This document shows, piece after piece, positions 34,953 to 43,544 of a stretch of 64,000 nucleotides of DNA. The stretch lies in the NCBI RefSeq assembly GCF_027587375.1, contig NZ_JAMXIC010000023.1:1-64000 (forward strand), read 5' to 3'. Each line of letters opens with the position of its first letter. Positions within the stretch are counted from its first letter, which is position 1. This DNA comes from Arthrobacter sp. B2a2-09. Lineage in GTDB: Bacteria; Actinomycetota; Actinomycetes; Actinomycetales; Micrococcaceae. Below the pieces are notes generated by a model. It had not been told where the DNA came from, did not search any database, and saw nothing but the letters and a program-made list of their open reading frames with translations. The translations under genes were made by a program, and so were the position numbers.

Positions 34953-35151
34953 AACCGGTGGCGGCGTGCCGCCGTCGGTGAGCACGCGCCGTCGTGCGCC
35001 TCCCGGAGGCCGCCCGCACCACCGGCACGGAAATCCGCCGTCGACGCCGTAAATCCCTGTCGACACCGGAATTCGGGCGTCGAGAGTCCATCCGCGCCTC
35101 GCGGGAAATTCTCCGCGTCGAACGGTCTGCCCAAACAACACGGAGGCACAA

Positions 35152-35187
35152 AAAAATCCCCGGAACCAGTGGTTCCGGGGATTTAAT
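35152..35187. terminator. Original tRNA-Tyr terminator, now at the left end of the element
   Basis: AAATCCCCGGAACC and GGTTCCGGGGATTT form a 14-bp stem with A-runs on the left, so on the minus strand it ends in T-runs. It lies directly downstream of the tRNA-Tyr 3' fragment and would have ended the tRNA transcript before integration. Confidence 0.8.
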
Positions 35188-35189
35188 TT

Positions 35190-35242
35190 TGTGGCAGATG
35201 AGGGATTCGAACCCCCGTAGGCGTTGCCAGCTGATTTACAGT
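35190..35242 (-). repeat. attL: 53-bp copy of the tRNA-Tyr 3' part
   Basis: Identical to 50981-51033. It contains the T-arm, the variable arm and the 3' half of the anticodon arm of tRNA-Tyr, but no 5' half, so it is a non-functional tRNA fragment marking the left junction. Confidence 0.93.
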
Positions 35243-35495
35243 GATTTGACACCTGAAACTGTCATAAACCTAACGAAACCATTTCCACCCTTTTCGTGGA
35301 TTTATTAACCGGCGTGGATGCGGTTATCACTGACCACAACTGGCCCAAACCGGAGTGATGTGCTCACGGAGTGCTCACGCGGTCCGGTGCCATCGCCCGC
35401 GAATCGCCCGTACCCGTGCACGCTATTCCGACCTTCCGGCACCTACGTTTGAAGTATGAAGACACTCCGGTCTTCCGTGGACTGAAAGGACAGAA
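35243..35495. other. Left arm of the element, non-coding
   Basis: This stretch after attL is AT-richer than the host and has no convincing gene. It carries the GTGCTCAC pair and probably the recombinase and Xis binding sites of the left attachment arm. Confidence 0.45.
35360..35378. promoter_or_regulatory. Paired GTGCTCAC sites near attL
   Basis: Two GTGCTCAC octamers lie 11 bp apart about 120 bp inside attL. The same octamer occurs at 50888-50895 near attR, twice at 44951-44969 and, inverted, at 40644-40651 and 37282-37289. The positions near both ends suit integrase arm-type sites; this is inference. Confidence 0.4.
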
Positions 35496-35690
35496 ATGGA
35501 ACAGTTCATTTGCAAACGGTGCGGCAGTGAAGCATCTATGGAGAGCATCCCGCGGCAGACGCACCGACCCGGGCGGCGGGTTGCGCCGCCGCCTGTGATG
35601 GCGCCTGTGCGTTGCAGTAACTTAGCGTGCCCACACTCTGCCGGTTTTCCAATAGGCGGCGTTGACCGGGTCGAGCTTCAGCAGGAGTAA
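35496..35690 (+). CDS. Zinc-ribbon-like microprotein
   Basis: This 64-residue protein has a CKRCGS knuckle (Cys6, Cys9) and a second pair in CSNLACPHS (Cys40, Cys45), which could hold one zinc. An AAAGGAC ribosome site precedes the ATG. It lies at the very left of the element, the usual place for accessory cargo. No known function. Confidence 0.6.
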   Translation: MEQFICKRCGSEASMESIPRQTHRPGRRVAPPPVMAPVRCSNLACPHSAGFPIGGVDRVELQQE

Positions 35691-35718
35691 ATAGTCCGAG
35701 ACGCCCCCCCGCGCCGTC

Positions 35719-35928
35719 TCACATGGACGCTGGCGGTGCCTTCTTCCTGAAGTCCTCCACATCGGACCACGGGATCCTCGTATGGGACGTGCGCCCGCCC
35801 TTGCCGGTCTTGTACGCGTTGGGGAACGCTCCTTGCCTGGCGAGGATGCGCACGGTTTCCGGGTGAAGGTTCAGAAACTCGGCCACTTGTTTTATCTTTG
35901 CGTCTGGGCGCCCCGTGAGAATTGCCAT
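35719..35928 (-). CDS. MerR/Xis-type helix-turn-helix protein
   Basis: This 69-residue protein reads KIKQVAEFLNLHPETVRILARQGAFPNAYKTG, then TRIPWSDVEDFRKK, the standard excisionase-like winged helix. ATG 35928 removes an unlikely 10-residue extension. It lies next to attL, far from the integrase at the other end, and could act as a directionality factor or local regulator. Two 23-bp direct repeats lie 35-80 bp upstream. Confidence 0.75.
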   Translation of the reverse strand: MAILTGRPDAKIKQVAEFLNLHPETVRILARQGAFPNAYKTGKGGRTSHTRIPWSDVEDFRKKAPPASM

Positions 35929-35962
35929 GCCCCCGAAGCTACAACGGAGTGCAGCCAACTTC

Positions 35963-36008
35963 AGTTATTGGTGCAAGTTTCCGCGAGTTATTGGTGCGAG
36001 TTTCCGCA
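35963..36008. repeat. Two 23-bp direct repeats upstream of the Xis-like gene
   Basis: AGTTATTGGTGC-AGTTTCCGC units at 35963-35985 and 35986-36008 differ at two positions. A degenerate third unit may follow. They sit between divergent genes (Xis-like and lipoprotein), as expected for binding sites of an Xis-type protein. Confidence 0.7.
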
Positions 36009-36103
36009 AGTTCCCATTTCGAGTTACCTCAAGTTGGTCTTGACGAAAATGAATTGCACACTCCCGCTATTAAATAGGCGTTTCTGCCCATATGATCGTG
36101 CTC

Positions 36104-36643
36104 ATGAAATCAATATTGGGGGTAGCCGGCGCACTGCTGCTGGCAGTTTCCGTAGCATCGTGCGGCTCCACGGCGGCGGGCACGTCTTCGAACTCGCCCA
36201 CCTCGCCTACTGTGACGGCTAAGCCGACAACCTATTACGGGGAGACAGCGTCCGCGATCGCCGCGCTCATCCCGGATTGCACGGACGTCAAGGCCGGCAA
36301 CGTGGCCAAGGGCGGCCCGGGCCTCACCTCTATTGGCTCGTGCGTCCTAGGAGGCCGCACAGTGGACGTTTACAGTTGGGCTGACCGTGACGCGGAGATA
36401 GGCATGGGCGACGTCCTCCAGGCCAACAAGGAAGCCGTCACCTATGCCAGCGGCACCGGGTGGTCTGCGTTCGTGCGGCGCGACATGACTTTTCAGTGGC
36501 AGCTCACCAACCAAGCAGACAAACTGTTAGCAGCCGCCTGGAATCATGCCAGTGCTGCGGCTCCGGACCGTCCCGGAGAGCTTGAGGTATCGAAGAAGAT
36601 CGCGGATGCCCTAGGTGGACAGGTGAACCAGTACCAGCCGTAA
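36104..36643 (+). CDS. Element-encoded lipoprotein
   Basis: This 179-residue protein has a signal peptide whose lipobox SVASC places the lipid-bearing Cys near residue 20. A Ser/Thr-rich linker and a ~130-residue soluble domain containing two cysteines (PDCTDVKAG, IGSCVLGG) follow. It stands alone on the plus strand in the cargo slot next to attL. Prophage lipoproteins often block superinfection at the cell surface; that role here is inference. I recognise no family. Confidence 0.72.
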   Translation: MKSILGVAGALLLAVSVASCGSTAAGTSSNSPTSPTVTAKPTTYYGETASAIAALIPDCTDVKAGNVAKGGPGLTSIGSCVLGGRTVDVYSWADRDAEIGMGDVLQANKEAVTYASGTGWSAFVRRDMTFQWQLTNQADKLLAAAWNHASAAAPDRPGELEVSKKIADALGGQVNQYQP

Positions 36644-36657
36644 GACCGGCGGGTACG

Positions 36658-37041
36658 TCAGGACAAACCGAACGAGGTCCGAATAATTGAATCCACGCGC
36701 AACTGTTGCTCTGCAGTGATCCGGCCGGCCAGATCCTCCAGCCGCATTTTGTCGATGGTCATTATCTGGAAGCCCAACACAGCGCCTTCCTTCTCCATGG
36801 GCTCGCCCGCAGGAAGGTAGAGGCTGACCGGGCTCTTGCCGGCCCTAACGTTATCTCTTACGGAAGTAGTCAAGGCAGCGACGACGACCGTTGGCATCGA
36901 CCGATTACGGACATCCGGGCTGATTATCAGCGCAGGGCGATGTCCATTTTGTTCTGAACCCCGACTGGGGCTCCAATCGACCCAGTAAATTTCTCCGCGC
37001 TGAACAACTGCTGGTACAGGCGGAACAGGATCAGGCGTCAC
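36658..37041 (-). CDS. MazF/PemK-family toxin
   Basis: This 127-residue protein reads QRGEIYWVDWSPSRGSEQNG, then HRPALIISPD, the characteristic MazF/PemK N-terminus with the RPALI core; VVAALTTSV follows. MazF toxins are sequence-specific mRNA interferases. GTG 37041 is the best start. It overlaps the upstream gene by 11 bp and gives the usual length, while longer readings lack family similarity. The upstream gene is the only candidate antitoxin and is atypical. Confidence 0.82.
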   Translation of the reverse strand: MTPDPVPPVPAVVQRGEIYWVDWSPSRGSEQNGHRPALIISPDVRNRSMPTVVVAALTTSVRDNVRAGKSPVSLYLPAGEPMEKEGAVLGFQIMTIDKMRLEDLAGRITAEQQLRVDSIIRTSFGLS

Positions 37042-37336
37042 GCGTATCGGTGGCGCCGTGGTGCCACATCTCGTTGGCCATAGCCAGAGACTCATCAGCC
37101 CACTCAGCAAAGGCCTCTTCTAGGGACATCTGCACTGGATGTGTTGAGGCAGAGTCAATGGCGCCATGACTTGAAATGCGCAGACCGGTCACCTGCACAC
37201 CGCCTGGATAGGTCAGGGACGTCGGCGTCCCAAAGTTGTGAATACGCACGGGAGCGTCCTCTCGATGGACGGCCGCGGAGGGTGAGCACATCATGACCGC
37301 AGCGACGGCGGGAACCAAAACGACTGTGGCGATCAT
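37031..37336 (-). CDS. Small protein preceding MazF, possible atypical antitoxin
   Basis: This 101-residue protein begins with a hydrophobic stretch (IATVVLVPAVAAVMM). Its acidic helical C-terminus (QMSLEEAFAEWADESLAMANEMW) resembles the toxin-wrapping tail of some antitoxins. It shows no AbrB, RHH or other DNA-binding motif. Its start overlaps the upstream stop by 4 bp and its end overlaps mazF by 11 bp, so all three are coupled. Confidence 0.55.
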   Translation of the reverse strand: MIATVVLVPAVAAVMMCSPSAAVHREDAPVRIHNFGTPTSLTYPGGVQVTGLRISSHGAIDSASTHPVQMSLEEAFAEWADESLAMANEMWHHGATDTRDA

Positions 37337-37671
37337 TGCTCTACACCTCCGTTTCTTAGGGCCTCGCTCAGTGAATCACGGAGTGCAATTACAGATTGCA
37401 TGGGCAGGTAGAAACTACCTACGATCACGACAGGCAGCGGATCGATATTGCTGGCCTGTTCGGCGCTCATCTCGCCGATGAATACCGGCGGATTTACATG
37501 TCCGAGGCTGATGTACATTCCATTTGACCGGCCGGTCTGAGCGTCGGCCATAGCGTGCTGGATGAGTACCTGATTCACAACCGTCGGAAGCTGCCGTGGG
37601 TCATATTCCCACTTGGCCCCAATCTCGACTTGGTCTGCGGCAGGCGCCTGAATCTGTGGTGTCTCCGACAT
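37333..37671 (-). CDS. DUF3467-resembling protein
   Basis: A ~112-residue protein with GMYISLGHVNPPVFIGE and FYLPMQSVIALRDSLSEAL. This pattern recalls DUF3467 (short strand, GxVxPP, then a final helix), but the match is by eye only. ATG 37671 is chosen over ATG 37707; neither has a clear ribosome site. It heads the three-gene unit ending with mazF. Confidence 0.5.
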   Translation of the reverse strand: MSETPQIQAPAADQVEIGAKWEYDPRQLPTVVNQVLIQHAMADAQTGRSNGMYISLGHVNPPVFIGEMSAEQASNIDPLPVVIVGSFYLPMQSVIALRDSLSEALRNGGVEQ

Positions 37672-37753
37672 GTCTTGAGTATTGCATACGAGGTCAAATT
37701 GAGGCATAGGTACTTCAAGCGAGTGTTCCCGCAAGACTTGCGCTGAACACGGA

Positions 37754-37783
37754 CCCCCTGCCGCTCCTGAGAGTGACAGGGGG
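37754..37783 (-). terminator. Hairpin between the tail genes and the mazF unit
   Basis: Arms CCCCCTG (37754-37760) and CAGGGGG (37777-37783) follow the end of the SGNH gene by ~32 bp on the minus strand. There is no T-run, so it may only attenuate transcription. Confidence 0.45.
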
Positions 37784-37814
37784 CTGCCTGTTACGTTGGG
37801 GGTCTTATCTAGAC

Positions 37815-39680
37815 CTATAGGGACAGCCAGTATGTTCCATCGTTGATGATGGTGGCTGACGCCCCCGCCGCAACAGTGATGCTCGTCTGTGTGGTGGTGT
37901 CGTAGAGGTTGTCCGAGCCTGCCCGCTGCACGGTCAGCGAGACGCTGCCTCTGTTCTTGACCCGGTACGTCAGTCCGGTGTTATTCGCCAGCGCGGGAAG
38001 CGTCCACGTCGGGGTGCCACTCGTTGCCGAGCACACATAGACCGAAGCGTCACGGGCCATGGTCAAGGTCGCCGCTGCTGACACATTGACTGACTGAGCG
38101 AGGCTTGGCTGCCAGCCATGCACTTCCCAAGCCGCACCACCCGAGGGCACGAGCAGCACAGACTGCCCCGGTTGGATGGTGATCGATGTCAGGGATCCAC
38201 CGCCGGCGTTGAAGGTGTCCGCGTTGGAGCGACCAAGAGTCAGCGGCGCAGCGGTGCCGCGAACGCTGATCCAGTACCATCCAGAGTCGCCCGAGCGTGG
38301 CGTAGGGGATGCGGGGGCGATGGTCCATGACGCTGCACTGGTTCCTGCGTAAACCCAGCGTCCGGACTTGGAGACGTACGCGTCGGTGTCGGTGGTTACC
38401 CAGACGGGCAGGTCGTTTTTGTGTAGCAGTGCCTTACCGCCATCGGCTGATGCTCTACCGGCCTGTTGTATGAGTGGTTTGATGACATCCCGAATCAGGG
38501 CATTGCCCGCGTCGTTCGGGTGAATACCGTCCGCGGTCAAGGTCGCACCCATCTGGATTTGCCCACCACTGGTTGTGCCGTTTATCGGCGTTGCAGCATC
38601 CGCGACAAATAGGCCCTTACCGGCCATCGCCATCAGCTCAGCGTTGTACGCAACGCGGAGCGAGTCTGTGGCACCGTAGTTCTTGACAGCCGTATTCGAA
38701 GGCAACCAAGTCCACGCAATGACTGGCACGCCAACCTTCCGAGCCTCCGCTATGACACGATTCCGGAAGTACTTGAAGGCATCAATGTTTGCCTGCGCGA
38801 TGGTTGTCGCGACGTCGTTTGGGGAAGCCCCAGGCAACACGAGCACATCAGGCTTGATGCTTGATTGCAGGATATCGATGGCCCGCTCAGCGAAAGTCTG
38901 CATTGCCTGCCCTGACCAGCCGCAGTTCATGTACTCGTAGGCCGTCCCTGACATGCTGGACAGCGCATCAATGGCGGGGAGGATGAACCCCTCATTGAGG
39001 TAGGTCCCGCGGCCATCGGTGATGGAGTCACCGCAGCCTGCGACGGTGATGACCTTGCCCTTGGTGAGGTACTGAAATCCCACGATCGGGTTATTGTTTG
39101 TATTTGTCGTGGACGTGAAGCCGGAAGTGACCTGCACACCGGGCTGCTGTCGGGAGCACCAGATGCGTCCGTCAGTGCGTGTCGCCCAGTTGGTGAAGTT
39201 GTCAACACCAGCACCATAGACCGGCAACGTGGCAGTCGCATTCATGTAGGCGCGAGCTACCAAGAGGGGGTTGGTTCCGCCATCCGTGCGAGGGATGCTG
39301 CTGATTGCAATCCAGTCCGTGGCCGTGTACGCGATACGCCCTGTCCCAGGTGCGAGTTCTGCGTAGATGCGTGACATGCCGTTCCTGTTGGCAGTCACCC
39401 ATGTCCCAGCGGCGTTGTTCAGGTCGGTCTTGTCCGCCATGACCGAGACTCCAACAAGCCGAAAGGCGTGAGAAATCAGCAGGTCCGTGTTAGCGAAGAG
39501 GACGCGCACGGCGTCAAAATGCTGCGCGAGCTCCGTAGTGATCTGGAACGTGTTGGGGGACGAGTTGTCGATAGTGCTCATGCGCCCGCCGAAGATGCGG
39601 GTAGCGATCGTGGACGCCTTCTGCGTCGTATATTTGCGGGTAGCGTCAGCCTTGGCCGCACCGATACTTACAACATCCAT
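37815..39680 (-). CDS. Phage tail protein with SGNH/GDSL hydrolase domain
   Basis: This 621-residue protein has an N-terminal ~200-residue domain, an SGNH hydrolase (residues ~205-410), and a C-terminal beta-rich region (~430-621). All four SGNH blocks are visible: Ser219 in GDSITDG, Gly254 in NCGWSGQ, Gly284/Asn288 in PGASPND and Asp384/His387 in DGIHPND. Such enzymes on tail tips deacetylate or de-esterify cell-surface polymers during adsorption. It starts 2 bp after the fibre gene stop. The repeated C-terminal motif (TLPALANNTGLTYRVKNRG) is common in receptor-binding proteins. Confidence 0.85.
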   Translation of the reverse strand: MDVVSIGAAKADATRKYTTQKASTIATRIFGGRMSTIDNSSPNTFQITTELAQHFDAVRVLFANTDLLISHAFRLVGVSVMADKTDLNNAAGTWVTANRNGMSRIYAELAPGTGRIAYTATDWIAISSIPRTDGGTNPLLVARAYMNATATLPVYGAGVDNFTNWATRTDGRIWCSRQQPGVQVTSGFTSTTNTNNNPIVGFQYLTKGKVITVAGCGDSITDGRGTYLNEGFILPAIDALSSMSGTAYEYMNCGWSGQAMQTFAERAIDILQSSIKPDVLVLPGASPNDVATTIAQANIDAFKYFRNRVIAEARKVGVPVIAWTWLPSNTAVKNYGATDSLRVAYNAELMAMAGKGLFVADAATPINGTTSGGQIQMGATLTADGIHPNDAGNALIRDVIKPLIQQAGRASADGGKALLHKNDLPVWVTTDTDAYVSKSGRWVYAGTSAASWTIAPASPTPRSGDSGWYWISVRGTAAPLTLGRSNADTFNAGGGSLTSITIQPGQSVLLVPSGGAAWEVHGWQPSLAQSVNVSAAATLTMARDASVYVCSATSGTPTWTLPALANNTGLTYRVKNRGSVSLTVQRAGSDNLYDTTTQTSITVAAGASATIINDGTYWLSL

Positions 39681-39682
39681 GA

Positions 39683-40534
39683 TTAGACCACCGTCGAGCT
39701 AGTAGGATTGCCGCTTCCGTCGTAGACCCACGTGCGGACCTTGCCGAGTCGGATCTCGGTGTTCACGGTCCCGTCAGCGTTGTAGGTGTACGTGGTCGTG
39801 ATGCCGTTCTCCGTTGCGCTTGTTACCTGCCCGGAACCGTTGTAAGCGATGCTCGTGGAGGGCGCGAAGCCAGGGACAAAGGTGGTATTTCCTGCCGCTC
39901 GGAGAGCCGACGCCGGGTTGTTGAGGAGGGCGGCGGCGGCTGCGTCAAGGTCTGCGGCGTTCTGCTTGGCGCTGAGCGCCGTGACCGTCGCTGCGGCATC
40001 GGCTTTGGCGTCCAGCGCGGCTTGCTGTGCGGTACTGACGGGCTTGGACACGTCCGGGGTGTTGTCCACCGACCCGAGGCCCAACGAGGCTTTGGTTAGG
40101 CTCACAGCACCGGTGACACCGTTCACGGACGTGACCGGGGCGAAGGGTGCGCTGACAGGGGTGGAAACGTTCCCGTCCGGGATCAGATCCAGCACCACAC
40201 TGGACTGGCCAGTGGCGAGCTGGAAGGACTTGTGGGAGGCGATGTACTGGCCGTTCACGCTCCAGGCGATATCAGCCAAGTAGGCCCAGTTCTTCACCGC
40301 GTTCCCGGAAGAGTCCACGAACCCCGCTTGGTCAACGACCGGGAGTGTGATGGCGCCGGGGACGCCGTTCACGGCAACGGTCTCCGTGAATTTGCCCAAG
40401 GGTTGCCCGGTGGCGGCCCAAAAGATCGTTTGGGTCGGACGAATGGTAAGGGTGGCACTTCCTGCGCCACCGGCGAAGCTAACGGGGGTATTGAAAACCA
40501 CGTCGCAGGTGGTGACACCGGCCGGCAAGGTCAT
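39683..40534 (-). CDS. Tail-fibre/receptor-binding protein
   Basis: This 283-residue protein has an N-terminal beta domain and the segment VTSVNGVTGAVSLTKASLGL followed by GSVDNTPDVSKPVS, a signature of actinobacteriophage and other siphophage fibres. An Ala-rich coiled region follows, then a YD-repeat-like end (SATENGITTTYTYNADGTVN). It would trimerise and attach the SGNH protein encoded next. It lies 119 bp downstream of the tape measure gene, without the distal-tail and Tal-type genes that normally stand between. Confidence 0.82.
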   Translation of the reverse strand: MTLPAGVTTCDVVFNTPVSFAGGAGSATLTIRPTQTIFWAATGQPLGKFTETVAVNGVPGAITLPVVDQAGFVDSSGNAVKNWAYLADIAWSVNGQYIASHKSFQLATGQSSVVLDLIPDGNVSTPVSAPFAPVTSVNGVTGAVSLTKASLGLGSVDNTPDVSKPVSTAQQAALDAKADAAATVTALSAKQNAADLDAAAAALLNNPASALRAAGNTTFVPGFAPSTSIAYNGSGQVTSATENGITTTYTYNADGTVNTEIRLGKVRTWVYDGSGNPTSSTVV

Positions 40535-40653
40535 CTCGAATTCCTAACTTGTAGTGGGGGTAAGGCCGGTGAGCTGATTCCGTATCAACTCACAGGCCCG
40601 GATTCCTTGCTGTTGCTGGGAAGTTTTGGCCGGTGATCACAGCGTGAGCACAA

Positions 40654-43521
40654 TCATCGGGACGGGCGCCGGGATGCATCTCGGTTCGCTTCGCCAATTG
40701 CGCCGGCCGCAACTGTGTACATGCGCGAGTCCAGCTGTTCGTTCCCGACGTAGACGTGCACTACTGGCGCCTGAGCCTGCTGCTGCTGCTGTGGCGGGAG
40801 CTGACCCGTCTGGTTCATGTAGTTCAGTGCCGGGAGCCCGATGGAATCCGCCGACGCCCGCTTCATCACGAACTCTTTAGGTGTCAGCCACGCCGGGACC
40901 GTATCCGAGCCTCTTGGGCCGCCAGGGTGACCACCTGAGGCAAGGTACGCGACGTCACCGCCGTGCGCGTACCCAAGAAACGTGCCCTTGGTGGCCGTAC
41001 CAGTTCCCGACCCGGGCGTTTCAGATCCACCGGGCGTCGAAACGTAGGTCTCCTGTTCGCCGGTCACCGGGTTGGTGCGGGTGCCCATCGTGTCCGCTGT
41101 TTTCTGTGTGGACTCCCGGGTGATCAGGTCAACGGTTTTCCCGTGGACTGCGTCCACATGGGCTTGGAACGCGGCAATGTCCGCCTCGGCTTTGGCCTTG
41201 TCGATCTCAAGCTTCGTAGGTGGCACTGACGCCGGGATCGTCAGGAGCTTGTCCACATAAGCGGTGACCGCGTCCTTGTCCACACCGTGGGCGACAGCGT
41301 TGTCGATGATCTGCTTACGCATTTTCTCCATCTCAGCCTTGGCTTGGCCAGTGGAGTCGTTCAGCCCACCATTGGCTTCCACTACTGCCTGGAGGCCTTG
41401 CACCTGGCTGTTGAGCTGGCCGCGCAACGCGACCGAGGCCGCGGACATGTCGCCGATGTTCGCCGTCGTGAACTGGATCTTCTTACCAGTCGTATCCACG
41501 TGGGTGCCCATGTTGGCCAGCTGGGAATCGAACGCGTTCTGCGCCTGCGCCGCCGAGATAGCTTTGCCGTTCAGCCCGTCCAATGCCATTTTCAGCAGCC
41601 CTGCGGCGTCGTTCTGCTGGATCATGTTCGCCGTGGTCTGGGCTGCCTGGTCGGCGAGGTCCTGTTGTGACTTAACCGCTGCCTGATACACGGGCACTGA
41701 CGAGCCGTAGAGGGCGGCTTGGCCCTGCATGGCGATCTGCTGGGCTGTCAGCGCCCCTGTCGTGGTGTTCATGGCGGCGGCTTGGTCGAGGTTGTCCTGT
41801 TTGGACTTCGATATGGCCCCGGACTGGCTGTTCAAAGCCCCGGTGACGACGTCGATGGCTTTGGCAGTGTTCCTCTGCGCTTCGGACTGCACCAGGGCGT
41901 GGCTGGTCGAGGAGATCACATTCTGGGTGTTGTCCTCCTGGAAGGCCTTGCCCCGCTTGACCGCCTCATTGACGATGTCCTGCGCCCCCGCAACCCCCAT
42001 CAGGGAGTCGGTCAGGACCGTCTGGGATATGCCGAGGGTGCGGGCTGCGTCGTACGCTCCCGCGTCGGAGAGGGCTTTGGCTGCCTGGAGCCGGACGTGC
42101 TTGCCTAGTTCCTCGTCGTCGTCCTTGAGGGCCTGCGTGTAGTCCTGCACGGCGGCCGACGCGTTCGCGGTTCCCGCGGCACTGGTCGCCATGGCCATGG
42201 CTGCGCCGGCGAGGATCGCGGTGAGGATGCCGACCACCGGGACGGCAAGGTTCACGGACACACCGAGCGCGTCCACTTTCAGCGCCGAGAGGATAGCCGT
42301 GTCACCGAAGGTGTTCACGGCAGTCTTGGCGATATTGAAGGCAGGGGCGATCGTGGTTGCCGTGGTGACGATACCAGCGAGGACGGGCAGCGGCAGGCCG
42401 TTCAGCAAGCCGGTAAACCGGTTGAGGAAGTCGAGCACAGCGGGGCCGAGCGGGGCATAGGCGGCGAGGATTCGCCCAGCCAGGGTGACAAGGTTCTCAA
42501 TGAGGGTCATGGTCCCGGGAAGGTTATCCCTCGCGTACTGGATGAACTGGGTGAACCCGTTCGTGCCATTGAAGGAGAACAGCCAGGTCACGAACTTGGA
42601 CAGCTGGACGCTCCCGTCCTGGATCAGCGGGTTCATCTGCTGTAACCCATCCAGCACACCGCGCAACGCGGTGCCACCCATGTTCCCCAGCGCCGCGGAT
42701 CCGTCGTGCAGCGCCTGGTTCAGGAATGGCATCTTGACGTTGGTGTCGCCCACTGCGTTGTTGAACGCGGACAGCATGGCGGTGGCTGACGTTGATCCGA
42801 GCTCGGAGAAGTCACTCTTCAGGGCGCCGAGCCCTGCTGCGTACTGGTTCCCGACAGCGGTACCGTCTGCCATTTCCTTCTTGATGCCCAAGATCGCGGC
42901 AACACCGGCGCCGCCCATCACACCGAAGGCGACGCCAAGGCCCACCGCTGACGCAGCAATCGCGGTCGCGGGGCCCAGGAGTGCCGGGGCGAGGGCGATC
43001 AGGACCTGCAGACCCGAGACTCGCTGGTTGTTCGCCTGGAAGGACTTCTCAGCGGACTTGGATTCAACCTCGTTCGCGGCAGCCTCTTCGAAGGACTTCC
43101 GGACCGCTTCGGCTTTGGCTTTGTTCAGGGCCTCGGTCGCGGCGAGGAGCTTCATCTCGGAGGCTTCGGCGTTCCGGTCCGCCCGCGCCGAGGCTTCCGT
43201 GGCGGCGGCGACTTGCAGGTCGGTGCGGCCGCGCTTTTCCATGATGGCGGTGAGCCGCTCGTGGGCGATGTACGCGGTGGAGGCCGTGTTGGCGGCCTGC
43301 CGGGTCGCGGTCTCGACACGCTGCTCAGCGACCCGGACGGAGTCCAGCTTCGCTACGGCCTCGGCAACATTCGCGTCGACCTTGATCGTCGGGTCGAGGG
43401 AGCCGAGTTCCTTCGACGTGTCCTTGATCTCCCCGACCTTGAGATCCCATTTCTTCATGTCGAGGTCGAGCTCGGCAGTGATGGAACCTACAAGAGTGGG
43501 CGCCTCACCCATGGAGATCAC
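40654..43521 (-). CDS. Tape measure protein
   Basis: This 955-residue protein has an N-terminal helical region (residues ~1-180), a hydrophobic block (~185-225, AASAVGLGVAFGVMGGAGVA), further hydrophobic segments near 380-460, long alanine/glutamine-rich helices, and a C-terminal GGHPGGPRGSDTVPAWLTP typical of siphophage tape measures. At about 1.5 angstrom per residue it would set a tail near 140 nm. Start is GTG 43521 or ATG 43512. It lies 23 bp after a 73-residue gene in one polycistron. Confidence 0.9.
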   Translation of the reverse strand: MISMGEAPTLVGSITAELDLDMKKWDLKVGEIKDTSKELGSLDPTIKVDANVAEAVAKLDSVRVAEQRVETATRQAANTASTAYIAHERLTAIMEKRGRTDLQVAAATEASARADRNAEASEMKLLAATEALNKAKAEAVRKSFEEAAANEVESKSAEKSFQANNQRVSGLQVLIALAPALLGPATAIAASAVGLGVAFGVMGGAGVAAILGIKKEMADGTAVGNQYAAGLGALKSDFSELGSTSATAMLSAFNNAVGDTNVKMPFLNQALHDGSAALGNMGGTALRGVLDGLQQMNPLIQDGSVQLSKFVTWLFSFNGTNGFTQFIQYARDNLPGTMTLIENLVTLAGRILAAYAPLGPAVLDFLNRFTGLLNGLPLPVLAGIVTTATTIAPAFNIAKTAVNTFGDTAILSALKVDALGVSVNLAVPVVGILTAILAGAAMAMATSAAGTANASAAVQDYTQALKDDDEELGKHVRLQAAKALSDAGAYDAARTLGISQTVLTDSLMGVAGAQDIVNEAVKRGKAFQEDNTQNVISSTSHALVQSEAQRNTAKAIDVVTGALNSQSGAISKSKQDNLDQAAAMNTTTGALTAQQIAMQGQAALYGSSVPVYQAAVKSQQDLADQAAQTTANMIQQNDAAGLLKMALDGLNGKAISAAQAQNAFDSQLANMGTHVDTTGKKIQFTTANIGDMSAASVALRGQLNSQVQGLQAVVEANGGLNDSTGQAKAEMEKMRKQIIDNAVAHGVDKDAVTAYVDKLLTIPASVPPTKLEIDKAKAEADIAAFQAHVDAVHGKTVDLITRESTQKTADTMGTRTNPVTGEQETYVSTPGGSETPGSGTGTATKGTFLGYAHGGDVAYLASGGHPGGPRGSDTVPAWLTPKEFVMKRASADSIGLPALNYMNQTGQLPPQQQQQAQAPVVHVYVGNEQLDSRMYTVAAGAIGEANRDASRRPSR

Positions 43522-43544
43522 CCGGTCCGGAGAGCGTCTGGTGC

